From the NCBI GenBank assembly GCA_950295325.1, contig OX485809.1, positions 19,778,001 through 19,842,000 of the forward strand: 64,000 nucleotides of DNA, given 5' to 3'. Below the pieces are notes generated by a model. The model worked only from the letters and a program-made list of their open reading frames with translations, ran no database searches and was not told the origin of the DNA. Position numbers and translations under genes: made by a program. Below are positions 35,237 through 50,934 of this stretch, in pieces (the first letter of the stretch is position 1; each line of letters starts with the position of its first letter). This DNA is from Polytrichum commune. Lineage: Eukaryota > Streptophyta > Polytrichopsida > Polytrichales > Polytrichaceae.

Positions 35237-36813
35237 CAGCTGATGTGTAATCGGGTAATCAAAATGTAATGTGCCCACTGTTTAAGCACGTTATTTCTAA
35301 TGCCACACTCATAAAATCAAATATAAATGCGAAGGGTAGGATGTTCACCTTCCCAATGGATGAGAAGTGGAGTAAGTTATCATCCACCTGCAGTTTTTCA
35401 TCTCCACCTATCTTCCCCCAGTGCGGACAAAACCGTCGCTTGAAGCTTCTCCGCCGTTGTGCAACTTGCAAGACGCAAGTAAGCTGACCTCAGCTTCGAT
35501 CGGAGCATCGTGAGAGCACAATGATGGCCGATGCTGTTACTGTTTTAGGAATATTAAATGATAGTTTTCTGAATGTAGCTTCTAGCTTGGGGAGGCAGAA
35601 TAAACTAGTTTGGAGATAACCAAGGACCCACAAACGGAGAGCTTCGATGCGAAGGCAGCTGAGGGGAAGAAGTAAGCTAGTTAGTTGATTTGTGTACGCG
35701 TCTGAGGCACTCAGTTGGTTCGTAAGACTTTAGATTTGGGTTTTGGTTCGATTCCGTCATCTGCAGATGGAGATTTAGCTTGTTATCTCAAACAAATCCT
35801 GTACCTCGGAAGTTCGGAGCTGAAGAAGGGAGGTATTGCGATGATGCTGTCAGGAAGTTGGTGCGAGCTAATCTTCTAATGAATAGGGTTTAAATGATGT
35901 GAGACGTAGGGAGTGAAGTATTTTGGAGATGATCGGGTTGCTGAATCTGTGCGGGGTTGCTGGAGGATCTGTAGAATCTAACTTGGAGGTAAGGTTGCTG
36001 ATCTGTAGAACCTGATTTTTATGGAAGGTTTTCTTACACATGTCGACCTTGAGTGATAGTGGTCGCACCCATTGTTCGACCTTCCATGGAAACCCTAGCA
36101 GTAGAAGACGATAAACCATGATGATTGAACCTGTCGTTTATTGGTTGGTTTCTAATTTTCTAGCACCACTCCATTAATTGCCCCCATGGTATTGATGTGC
36201 TTGAACGTAGGCTTTGCCATGATTTGGAGGGATGTTCACAAGAGTAAACAGGAGAGAGTGAGCTGATGATGGCGGGTTGTGGTTGAGGCATGTCGCGGTT
36301 GAGAGCAAGGCATGAATTTATAGAACCTTCAATTTCGAGCCAAATGTTGTTGTTTCAAGGCATGCCGAACTGATGAATGAAATCCCGGTGTTGGGTAGGT
36401 TTCACTAGGATTCTGACTGTTTTCTCGGTCTCTGAAAATAGCATCGAAGGGAAGGAAGTAGCATTCTCTTACTGGCATGGTTGGCATTTTAGGTCCCTGC
36501 TCACATGGAGATATTGACGAACAGTGTGATGTAATGACCAATCCGATCAGCGCCTGCAGCTGTGCAGCTTCCACCACGCTGCAACCAACGCTCCCTTCGA
36601 GATCCGAAACTGGTGAATAAATAAAGCATTTCATCATAGTTCGGCAAGGGTTTCTGACCATGGGTCCCATTTATCGACGTCAGTGTTCATTAACTAGGAT
36701 AGTAGTTAATTAATCCTTTGATCCTGCGCAAGTTGCCGAATTTAGGAAATCTTGCTGAACTTTGTTGAGATGAGACACTGCTGAATAACTAAACCATTGT
36801 CACATCGCTGTGG
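35237..36813. other. Upstream region of the F-box gene
   Basis: No coding exon was recognised. A possible tRNA-derived segment lies at 35700-35765. The minus-strand frames at 35868-36119 and 36329-36670 show no known motif. Leader exons of the F-box gene may lie here but cannot be placed. Confidence 0.4.
35700..35765 (+). other. tRNA-like A/B-box segment (possible SINE fragment)
   Basis: CTCAGTTGGTT at 35710 and GGTTCGATTCC at 35745 match tRNA A- and B-box internal promoter sequences. They lie 35 nt apart, shorter than in an intact tRNA (about 41), and no complete cloverleaf pairs. It could be a degenerate tRNA or the head of a SINE. Confidence 0.3.
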
Positions 36814-38418
36814 ATGATGTTGCATGATGTGACAATCATAGGACACATATCGCATCTGGATACCAAGTACGTCATCACGTCGAACTCGGCCATCAATGGC
36901 GCTGATGACGAGACAACCAGCAATCTCTTCAACAGCATCAACGAAGAATTTGATGCACCTTACATAACCTACACAGGTACAGCATGCAAGAAGCAGGGTT
37001 GTGGCACGTCTAAGGATTGCTTGCGGCATGGTGATAACAAATCTTGGAATCCAGAGGATCCAGGACAAGCATGCAAGCTGGATATGGGTGAGGGAGGACG
37101 AATTGTAGGTGGTCTGTATACCAAGGACATCATGTCAAACTCGGCCAGCAATTGCGCTGATGACGAGACAACCAGCAATCTCTTCAACAACATCAACGGA
37201 GAATTGGATGCATCTTACAAAAGCTACACATGTACAGCGTGCAAGAAGCAGGCTCGTGGCAAGTCAGAGAATTGCTTGCGGCATGGTGATAACAACACTA
37301 GGGTTCTGGAGGAACCAGGACATGCATTTAACGGGGATATCGATGAGGGAAAAGAAATTGGAGGTTTCCTGGATACAAAGGACATCACGTCGAACTCGGC
37401 CAACAATCTCTTCAACAGCATCAACGGAGATTTTAAAGCACCTTACAAAACCTACACAGGTGCAATGTGCAAGAAGCAGGCTCGTGGCATGTCCGAGGAT
37501 TGCTTGCGACATGGTGATAATAAAACTAGGGTTTTGGAGGAGCCAGGACACGCATGTAAGGCGGATGTGGATGAGGGAGGAGGAAATGGAGGTGGCCTGG
37601 ATACTAAGGACATCATGTCAAACTCAATTACCCATGGCGCCGATGACGAAACAACCAGCAATTTCTCCAACAGCATAAATGGCGATATTCTCCAGTGCCA
37701 CATTATGAGCCTGCTGGACGCACGCAGCTTGGCATCGTGTTCGGCCGTCTGCACACGGTGGCGCGATCTAGCGAGCGCCGATAACCTATGGGAGCGTTTT
37801 GTCCAAGAGATTCTGTCCAAACAACCTCTCCTCCCTTTATGCATTATGCACAGAGATGATGATGCTTCCACCATCAGCCGGTTCCTCGTGTACTCGATCG
37901 CCATGGTGGACTCGCAACAGCGGGAGCTAACCCCAGGGGAAATTTGTGGACGCACGTGGGAGATCCGATTGAAACCGACTTGCGGACCTTACTGGCTGGG
38001 GTTTGATCCCACGCAAGCCGGCAATCCTGGACTAAACCGCTACTTCCACTGCGACGGATCTCTTAGTTCCGGCCCCGACGACCCTATCTGGGGCGGCCAG
38101 GAGACTGTCTGGAAATTTGTGCGTGTCCGAGGAGCAGGAACGGTAGAAGAAGGTGAGCAGGGCGTGCAGATAAACAATTGGCCTCCTCACCGGGTGCTGC
38201 GCCTCAGAGATGGCCTCTGGGTCATGGATAATATGTATTCGGTCTACATCACCGTCCGCGACAACCCGGCATTCTCTTCTGCTTCCCGAACCAGCGACAA
38301 ACAGATTATAAAGGCTCCATGCACCTCCTGCTCTCCTCCCACATACGGATTGCTTCCTGCTACTCACAAATCCGCCTCTCGCATCAGTTTGACATCAGAT
38401 AAGGGACTGAGCAGGTAG
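36814..38418 (+). CDS. F-box protein with N-terminal 85-residue repeats
   Basis: A single uninterrupted frame of 534 codons begins ATGATG at 36814. Residues about 20-288 are three-and-a-half direct repeats of an 85-aa unit, with NSA..ADDETTSNLFN(S/N)IN and ACKKQ..G.S..CLRHGDN. They start (AACTC words) at 36883, 37138, 37393 and 37621, spaced 255, 255 and 228 bp, so every copy keeps the frame; the third has lost nine residues. Residues about 288-330 look like an F-box (GDILQCHIMSLLDARSLASC, VCTRWRDLASADNLWERF), which binds Skp1/ASK in SCF ubiquitin ligases. The C-terminal ~180 residues (WEIRL..YWLGFDP, YFHCDGSL, VQINNWPPHRVLRLRDGLWV) recall the C-terminal domain of some plant F-box proteins (At1g21760-type), but this is from memory. 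The substrate is unknown. A possible donor, CAG|GTAGTT, overlaps the stop, so the C-terminus may differ. Confidence 0.7.
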   Translation: MMLHDVTIIGHISHLDTKYVITSNSAINGADDETTSNLFNSINEEFDAPYITYTGTACKKQGCGTSKDCLRHGDNKSWNPEDPGQACKLDMGEGGRIVGGLYTKDIMSNSASNCADDETTSNLFNNINGELDASYKSYTCTACKKQARGKSENCLRHGDNNTRVLEEPGHAFNGDIDEGKEIGGFLDTKDITSNSANNLFNSINGDFKAPYKTYTGAMCKKQARGMSEDCLRHGDNKTRVLEEPGHACKADVDEGGGNGGGLDTKDIMSNSITHGADDETTSNFSNSINGDILQCHIMSLLDARSLASCSAVCTRWRDLASADNLWERFVQEILSKQPLLPLCIMHRDDDASTISRFLVYSIAMVDSQQRELTPGEICGRTWEIRLKPTCGPYWLGFDPTQAGNPGLNRYFHCDGSLSSGPDDPIWGGQETVWKFVRVRGAGTVEEGEQGVQINNWPPHRVLRLRDGLWVMDNMYSVYITVRDNPAFSSASRTSDKQIIKAPCTSCSPPTYGLLPATHKSASRISLTSDKGLSR

Positions 38419-38639
38419 TTTACCAATTTCAAGGTTCATCATCTGTTTGGTATTTTGGCCTTCGAATTGCATCAATTACATGGTACAATGCTCTTCTATT
38501 GCATTGTACAAGAGCACTTCTTACTGAATTACTGGTAGAGGCACTTCAGACCACTTGTAACTAACTATTCTATTTCTCCACTGTTTGGAGATTTTACATT
38601 TAGAGTGTGCAACCATCAAAACAGTACCATTATGCAGTA

Positions 38640-40190
38640 AAGCATGCTCTGTTTGAGAAATGTTGAAATGGGAACATGTATACACGGGACACTACCGTCT
38701 GCGACAACCTGGCATTCTCTTCTTCCTGAACCAGCCTTAAACAGAAATGAAGGCTTAATGCACTTCCTGCTCACCCTGCATATACGGATTCCTTCATGCA
38801 TCTCAAAAGTCCGCCTCTGACATCACTTTCGCATCAGATAAGTGACTGAATAGGTAATTTGTCGATTTCAAGGTTTGTCATCCATATGAAGTTAGGTAAT
38901 TTTTGCCCCTCGAATTGCAACAATTGCATTCTAGGCATAACCAGATGCGGGACAACATTGTACAAGAGCATTTCTTACTTAATTACAGGTAGAGGCACTT
39001 GTGGTGATTCTTAAGACCACCTGTCAACTGACTTTTTTTTTCTCCAATAATCCACTATTGGAGGAGATTTTACATCACAGCGTGTAATCATCAAACCAAT
39101 TCATTATACAACAATCTAGGAATGTGTTTGAAAAATGCGAATATGGAAGAAATGTATTCTCTCTACATTACTCACTGCGACAACCCTGCATTGTCTTTTT
39201 CCTGAGCTTTCCAGCGACAAAGCGACAAATACAGCTCCTGATTACACACAACTTGCTCTCTGCATCTTCCAAATCTGCCTCTCGCATCAGTATGACATCG
39301 GAGAAGTAGGCGTGTTGCATCTATTCCTGACACGTCGGCGAGTGTGGGTGCTTAAGCAGCAATTAGAAACGACACCGTATCCACTTCCAACGCTCATCCA
39401 ATGTGCCGCTCCCGAATCCACTTCCAAAGTCAGTGGCGTTGGCCGGGTTGGCCTTCTGTCTCAAAAAAAAAAAAAAAGCAAAAAAAAAAATCCACTTCCA
39501 AAGGCTAGTCCAATGTGGTGCCCCTGAATCCACTTCTAAATGCAAATCCAATGTGGCGCTCCTAAATCCACTTTGGAAGGCTAATTTAATGTGATCACCT
39601 ACGTGGATTCGGGAGCTGTACGGCCCGATACTTTTGAACACCATCTCAATTTCTTTTGGAAATTTAAGAATTGGAATATTCCAAATATTTGTTGAGATAT
39701 TCATATAGGTCATCTCCCATCTTTGCATGACATAAAAGTCCTCCTAAAACTTCATGATTGTGAGATCCCTTCATTCTCTTCCCGAACCAAGCTACCAACA
39801 GAAAAAAGGCTTCATACCGTACATAAAGGTTGCTTCCTTCCAATGTCCAGGGAGATTTGTAGGCACAACCGGTCCAGATCCTAGTGTTTCTATGTCAAAC
39901 CGTGTTACATGTTGACATGTTTCAGACTTTCACTAATTCGAGGCATATTCTCTGAATTCTCAGTAAGTCTTCTGAAGAACTTCCACCGGTTAGTTCTCAA
40001 ACTCAACCAGTTCATCTGTAAGTAGTTGTCGGTTCTCCCCATTCATTGCTTCCTGCATACAAGTTTCACTTAATAGTGATAGTCTGATAATTTCAAGGTT
40101 TGTAGTATCTGTGAAGTGGTGTTTTGACACTCAAAGTGCAAACATGTTAACTAGCATTCTTTATGTGGGTGCAGGTGCTAGACAACATTG
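38640..40190 (+). pseudogene. Decayed tandem copies of the F-box gene 3' end
   Basis: Segments downstream repeat the gene's last ~200 coding bases and 3' flank. Copy 2 (about 38680-39110) is similar to 38250-38640 (GACAACC(C/T)GGCATTCTCTTC, CGCATCAG.TTGACATCAGATAAG, TTGTACAAGAGCA.TTCTTACT). Copy 3 is partial (about 39160-39310). Copy 4 is split (about 39765-39840 and 40060-40190). All carry frame breaks and stops. A 14-A run (about 39463-39476) and short GAATCCACTT-type repeats occur at 39400-39580. They are non-coding remnants of unequal exchange. Confidence 0.6.
39879..40040 (-). repeat. Inverted repeat I, right copy
   Basis: The reverse complement of this segment matches 34170-34356, with shared GGGGAGAACCG, GGTTGAGTTTGAG, ATGTCAACATGTAAC and AACACTAGGA. 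It lies within the decayed 3' copies of the F-box gene. Confidence 0.75.
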
Positions 40191-40394
40191 TACGAGGTTG
40201 GGTATGCCGTTTCGTACTGCCATGTGCTTACAAACACCCTTGGAGGAACTTTAACAATGTTGTGCCGTACAGCTCCCGAATGTTCTGCCTCAAACTTGTT
40301 ATTTCAGAGTTTGTTGGTTAATTTACTATCAATTCAAAGTTCGCCGCTCATGTTTGTGATATATCACTTATCTGACAAGAAACCAGAACACTAA

Positions 40395-41080
40395 GCGTTA
40401 CAAATTCAAAACATCGTATTTGAAAATCCAAATCGGGCTCCAAAAGCATACGGAGTTTAAACCTTAGTAGCATTAGCTTCACTATGAACTACCAAGCAGA
40501 ATATGAAATTTGCAGTTCTGGACTACCGATTATGTTAAGCATGAGAGTTTCAATTGATCATGCTTAAAGCGGAATCATCATATTGTAAAAAGTGATGCAA
40601 GGTGCACTCAACTGGCAAAAAGTCCCATATGCTAGATTTCAATCGAGTACACTGAACAAGCATGAGAATTTCATCCCTTTCGACATGTAGGAAGACTCAA
40701 GGAGACACAAATTGTACACTCAGCAAAGATTGCTGCTTGATCGAATTTAAAAAAGGGAATAAATAAACATGTCAAAGAAACCCCTTGGGATGTAGATTAT
40801 TCAACTAATGTAATGGATCAAAAGAGGACTACTGTATAATCCAGTTCGTCCTTTCTCAGTGTCAATGTTGACCATGAATAAATCTAGAAAATAAATCTAC
40901 AACTCTATACTCCCAACCTTTTTGGGTTGGACAAAGCAAAATCTACAACTACATTTCCACTATCCTGGAAAAACGATTAATTAAAACAATAAACGGTTTC
41001 TGTACAAAGCGGGGTTTTCCAATTAAAAGTTCAAACTGAAAATTAGTCAGAAAAGAACATGTGTCCACTCTCGGGCAACA
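40395..41080 (-). other. MIPS 3'UTR and downstream region
   Basis: This lies immediately downstream of the MIPS stop codon. It is AT-rich, with several candidate polyadenylation words on the minus strand. The transcript end is not determined. No other gene was seen. Confidence 0.5.
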
Positions 41081-45310
<4,230 letters not shown>

Positions 45311-45982
45311 CTTGCGAAGCTGGATGGAAGCAAAGAAGACAACAAATTAACTGCCCCCACCACACTCACTCGCTCCCAGCGCCTCTCTCTGTCACTCTCT
45401 CTCCCTCCTCCGGCACTCTTTGCTTCGCAACTGTGCAGAGCAGAGCAGACTACAAAGACACGAAGTGAGTAGCTATGCGGCTTGGACGGTGCGAGGACTA
45501 TAAAGGCAGAGCAGGGGAGCGAAAGGCGCAACGAATCCCTGGAAAATACCCCCAGCCCAGCCGCTCTGTTCCCAAACTCAGATTCTATGGCACCAATGGG
45601 GTGCGTTGATGACGCCCCCCTTCGTGCAACGTAAGTAAGTAATTTCCGGGTGAGCAGTCCTGCTCGCTCTCTCCGACTTGGGGCGCCAGATCGGCGAGTG
45701 ATAATCGAACCACCGATGGGAAATACAAGTCACTAACTAAAAGTTAAGGCCGCCCACTAAAATTACACTCCACAGGGCCGGAATGCAGGCAGCCACAACC
45801 TTCTTACTTGAAGAGCAGCCTGAATTCCCCCCTACCCACATCAATGTAGCAGGTAGCTAGATCTGTGACCGTCTGGTGGGTGGGAATTAGGGGGTTCGTC
45901 GACTGCGCGAGCGAGGTCGATCTCGCCACAGGCACCACAAGCCGGAAAGGAAGAGCGGGGCGGGCGGGCGCGAGAGAGAGAA
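45311..45982 (-). promoter_or_regulatory. MIPS 5'UTR and promoter region
   Basis: This GC-rich stretch precedes the MIPS start on the minus strand. It includes a purine-rich tract (the complement of a CT run at about 45380-45412) suited to a leader, and many CpG dinucleotides. No convincing TATA box in the gene's orientation was found. Its distal edge joins the first unit of the tandem array. Confidence 0.5.
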
Positions 45983-48900
45983 AGGGTGGGAGGTGGCGGC
46001 GTGAGAAGCGGTCGATCACTAGAGCACCTACCGTTGCGCTCGCTCCGTCGCCCCTACGTCTGGTTTTTTTTTAATCTGCCCGGCTGCCCGGTCTGCCATG
46101 CACTTCCATGCCTTTGGACGTTTGGAAGTTTAAGGCCTTTGTCTTGGAGGCCTGCAGTCCCGGCCTCTTTACACACTACATTAAATAGGCTCAGTAATGT
46201 GATCTTTTGATCAATGTGATTTGTTTGGGTCAACTTGGGGTTTCATCGTATTCCACAACAAATATGCGTTATGGATTTACTGGTGGGAGATGGCAACGTG
46301 AGAAGGGCTCGATCACTGGAGCATCTTCCATTACGCTCGCTACATCTCTCTTAGGTCGTTCTTTTTTTCATCTGCATGTATGCATGGGTTGTCATCCATT
46401 TCCATTCCTTTGGAAGTTTGGGTCTTATTCTTTTTTTTATATCCATCTGCTCGGGTTGCCATCCATTTCCATGCCTTTGTACGTTTGGAAGTTTATGTCT
46501 TGGAGGCATGGGGTCCCGGCCCTCTTTACACACTACATTAAATAGGCTCAGTAATGTGATCTTTTGATCAATGTGATTTGTTTGGGTCAACTTGGGGTTT
46601 CATCGTATTCCACAACAAATATGCGTTATGGCTTTACTGGTGGGAGGTGGCAACGTGAGAAGGGGTCGATCACTGGAGCATCTTCCATTACGCTTGCTAC
46701 ATCTCTCTTAGGTCGTTCTTTTTTTCATCTGCATGTATGCATGGGTTGTCATCCATTTCCATTCCTTTGGAAGTTTGGGTCTTATTCTTTTTTTTTATCT
46801 ATCCATCTGCTCGGGTTGCCATCCATTTCCATGCCTTTGTACGTTTGGAAGTTTATGTCTTGGAGGCCTGGGGTCCCGGCCCTCTTTACACACTACATTA
46901 AATAGGCTCAGTAATGTGATCTTTTGATCAATGTGATTTGTATGGGTCAACTTGGGGTTTCATAGTATTCCATAACAAATATGCATTATGGCTTTACGGG
47001 TGGGAGGTGGCAACATGAGAAGGGGTCGATCACTGGAGCATCTTCCATTACGCTCGCTACATCTCTCTTAGGTCGTTCTTTTTTTCATCTGCATGTATGC
47101 ATGGGTTGTCATCCATTTCCATTCCTTTGGAAGTTTGGGTCTTATTCTTTTTTTTATATCCATCTGCTCGGGTTGCCATCCATTTCCATGCCTTTGTACG
47201 TTTGGAAGTTTATGTCTTGGAGGCCTGGGGTCCCGGCCCTCTTTACACACTACATTAAATAGGCTCAGTAATGTGATCTTTTGATCAATGTGATTTGTAT
47301 GGGTCAACTTGGGGTTTCATAGTATTCCATAACAAATATGTGTTATGGCTTTACAGGTGGGAGGTGGCAACGTGAGAAGGGGTCGATCACTGGAGCATCT
47401 TCCATTACGCTCGCTACATCTCTCTTAGATCGTTCTTTTTTTCATCTGCATGTATGCATGGGTTGTCATCCATTTCCATTCCTTTGGAAGTTTGGGTCTT
47501 ATTCTTTTTTTTATCTAAATATCTGCTCGGGTTGCCATCCATTTCCATGCCTTTGTACGTTTGGAAGTTTATGTCTTGGAGGCCTGGGGTCCCGGCCCTC
47601 TTTACACACTACATTAAATAGGCTTAATAATGTGATCTTTTGATCAATGTGATTTGTATGGGTCAACTTAGGGTTTCATAGTATTCCACAACAAATATGC
47701 GTTATGGCTTTACGGGTGGGAGGTGGCAACGTGAGAAGGGGTCGATCACTGGAGCATCTTCCATTACGCTTGCTACATCTCTCTTAGGTCGTTCTTCTTT
47801 TCATTTGCATGTATGCATGGGTTGTCATCCATTTCCATTCCTTTGGAAGTTTGGGTTTTATTTTTTATTTTTTATATCCATCTGCTCGGGTTGCCATCCA
47901 TTTCCATGCCTTTGTACGTTTGGAAGTTTATGTCTTGGAGGCCTGGGGTCCCAGCCCTCTTTACACACTACATTAAATAGGCTCAGTAATGTGATCTTTC
48001 ATCAATGTGATTTGTATGGGTCAACTTGGGGTTTCATGTTATACCACACCAAAATGTCTTGACTCGTGTAGTATTCCACAACAAATATGCGTTATGGCTT
48101 TACGGGTGGGAGGTGGCAACGTGAGAAGGGGTCTATCACCGGAGCACCTTCCGTTGCGCTCGCTATGTCTCTCCTAGGTCGTTTTTTTTTTCCATCTGCA
48201 TGTATGCTCGGGTTGTCATCTATTTCCATTCCTTTGGAAGTTTGGGTCTTATTCTTTTTTTTATCTATCCATATGCTCGGGTTGCCATCCATTTCCATGC
48301 CTTTGGACGTTTGGAAGTTTGTGTCTTGGAGGCCCGGGTCCCGGCCCCCTTTACACACTACACTAAATAGGCTCAATAATGTGATATTTTGTTCAATGTG
48401 ATTTGTTTGGGTCAACTTGGGGTTTCATATTATACCACACCAAAATGCCTCGACTCGTGTAGTATTTCACAACAAATATGCGTCATGGCTTTACGGGTGA
48501 GAGGTGGCAACATGAGAAGGGGTCGAATACTAGAGCACCTTCCATTGCGCTCACTACGTCTCTCCCCGGTCATTTATATTTTCTTTTCATCTGCATATAT
48601 GCCTGGGTTGTCATCCATTTCCATTCCTTTGAAATTTTGGAAGTTTGGGGTTTTATTTATTTTTTATTTATTTTTTATCTGTCCATATGCTCGGGTTGCC
48701 ATCCATTTCCATTCCGTTGAACGTTTGGAAGTTTATGCGTTGGAGACATGGGTATGGGGGGCCTTTACACAATATACTAAATAGGCTCGTTAATATGATT
48801 TGTTGGGTTGACTTGCAATTTCATCCTACAGTATACCAAAATGTCTTGGCTCATGTAGTATTTCATAACAAACATGTGTCGTGGCTTTGTGGGTGGGAGG

Positions 48901-50760
48901 TGACGGCATGAGAAAGGGTCAATCATTGGAACACCTCCTGTTGAGCTCACTATGTCCCTCCTAGGTCTTGTTTTATTCATATGCCACTCTACCAATATTG
49001 TCATCCATTTCCATGCCTTTGAAAGTATACAAATTTATGCCTTGGAGGCCCGGGTCCTGAGCCCCTCTATAGACCACACTAAATAGGCTCATTAATGCGA
49101 CCTTTTGATTAATATGATTTGTTACATTGACTTGTGGTTTCATGTTACACCAAAATGTCCCGACTCATGTAATATTTCACAATATCATCATGGCTTTACG
49201 GGTGGGAGATGGTGGTGTGAGAAGTGGTCAATCATTGGAGCTCACCCGTTGCACTCACTACGTATCTCCCGGTTCGTGTTTTCTTCTTTTCATATGCCCA
49301 ATTGCCCAAGATGCTACCAATTCCATGCCTTTGGAAGATTGGAAGTTTATGTCTTGGAGGCCTGGATCATGGGCCCCTTTATATTACTAACTGGGTTCAT
49401 TAATTTGATTTTTTTATTAATATGATTCATTGGATTGACTTGCAATTCCATGTTGAGGTTGTCGTGTCTAGTAGCATGTCCACACTAGAACCGACAATCG
49501 GTCCATAGCATGGGGAGAGTTTTCATTTTGATAGGAGTTTGTCTTATATGTAACGAAGTGAACAAGAAAAATTACAGTATATTACATCTAGTGAGGTTAC
49601 TATGAGCAGGATGAAGAATCCTTACTAGCAACAATTTATTTGGGAAAGAAATGAACTTGAAGTGGTGGTGCAAGAAGTGGTCGATCACTAGAGCACCTTC
49701 CATTGCACTTACTACAAGCACTTGGTTAGTTTTTTGGTTCATCTGCCCAGTTGCCCAATATGCCACCCATTTCCATGGCCTTTTGAAGTTTATGCATTGG
49801 AGGCTTGCATCCTGACCTCCTTTACACTACATTAAATAAGTTCATTAACGTGACTTATTGGATTGACTAGTGGTTTTATCTTACACCAAAATGTCTTGAC
49901 TCCCGGTGTAATCCACAACAAAATATATGTCATGGCTTTATAGGTGGGAGGTGGTGGTGTGCAAAGTTGTTGATCATTAATGCACCTCTTGTTGCACTCG
50001 TTAATCCATTGTCTAGGATGCTTAATTACGTGGGCCATCTTTGCATGTACATGCCATTAGAATTTGGAAATTTGCGCTTTGGAGGACAAGTCCATGTGCA
50101 CTATAACACTATATGAGCTAATCAATGTGACCTTTCAAAGATTGAGATCTTTTAAGTTGACTTGCGGTTCCAAGTTACGTCAAAATATCCAATTGTGATC
50201 CATGAGTGGGAAGTATGTCATGTAAGTTGTCTAGCGTTTACACAAAGATGTGTGCAATAGTTTTACATGGTGGGAGGCAACAATGTGAGAAGAGGTCAAT
50301 TGCTGGACCATCTCTAGGCACATTTGCTAAGCCCTTCAATTCTTTAATCCCTGCATGCCCATATGCCAAAGGTGCCTCCCATTTCCATGCCTTTGAAGTT
50401 TGAAGATTTATACTCCAAGTCTCATTCCACTAAATATGCTTATGAATGTGGCATTTTGAAGAGTATGACATATTGATTGATTTGGGGTTCCAAGTTACAA
50501 CATAATGTAATGTTGTGATCCATAGTGGGGAAGTACACCATATAACGCTCACAACGTAAACAACACAACCAAAATTTGAAGGTAGGGATTCACATGGGGG
50601 TGGTGATGGGATGAGAAGTAGTCAATCACTAGAGCATCTCCCGATGCATTTACTAGGATTTCTTGTTTGTATGTCTTGCATGCCCAACTGCCTAGGGTGT
50701 CTCCCCATTTACATGCCTTTGGAAGTTCACACATGGAGGACATGCCCCTTTACACTACAT
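45983..50760 (+). repeat. Tandem repeat array, ~358-bp period
   Basis: Each unit contains GGTGGGAGGTGGCAACGTGA, GGTCGATCACTGGAGCA, a T-rich run, ATCCATTTCCATGCCTTTG, ACACTACATTAAATAGGCTC and GTAATGTGATCTTTTGATCA. The last word recurs at 46194, 46551, 46911, 47268, 47627, 47986 and 48376, then in decayed form near 48790, 49091, 49400, 49842, 50115 and 50443. The central units (46.2-48.0 kb) are nearly identical. Units to the right are progressively diverged, with indels. The first unit (45983-46193) is markedly more GC- and CpG-rich and overlaps the MIPS upstream region. Open frames of about 100 codons repeated in it are artefacts of unit similarity. Confidence 0.9.
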
Positions 50761-50892
50761 TAATCAGTAAACTTACAACCCACCTTCTAATATGCATTTT
50801 GGGGTGCTTCGATGAAGAAAGTGGATTTGATATGTAGTCGGTATATCAAATGTCTAAGGCAGGGGGAGCCAAATCCATCTCCAAAACCATCG

Positions 50893-50934
50893 CACGCACG
50901 CGCGCGCGCACGCGCGCGCACACACACACACACA
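50893..50934. repeat. Alternating CG/CA microsatellite
   Basis: An uninterrupted purine-pyrimidine alternation (CGCACGCACGCGCGCGCGCA.. then CACACACACA) of about 42 bp, a candidate for Z-DNA formation under supercoiling. Confidence 0.9.

Noticed and set aside
36329-37955. Long minus-strand frames opposite the F-box gene (113 and 167 aa)
   Set aside because: They are shadows of the plus-strand repeats and carry no recognisable motif.
46264-48784. Repeated ~100-codon open frames in the tandem array (e.g. beginning MRYGFTGGRW)
   Set aside because: They recur because the DNA unit recurs. Frames differ between units, homopolymer changes shift them, and no protein family is evident.
45983-50760. 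Possible CRISPR or satellite centromere array
   Set aside because: Units are ~358 bp without alternating spacers and the host is eukaryotic. A centromere role cannot be judged from 13 units.
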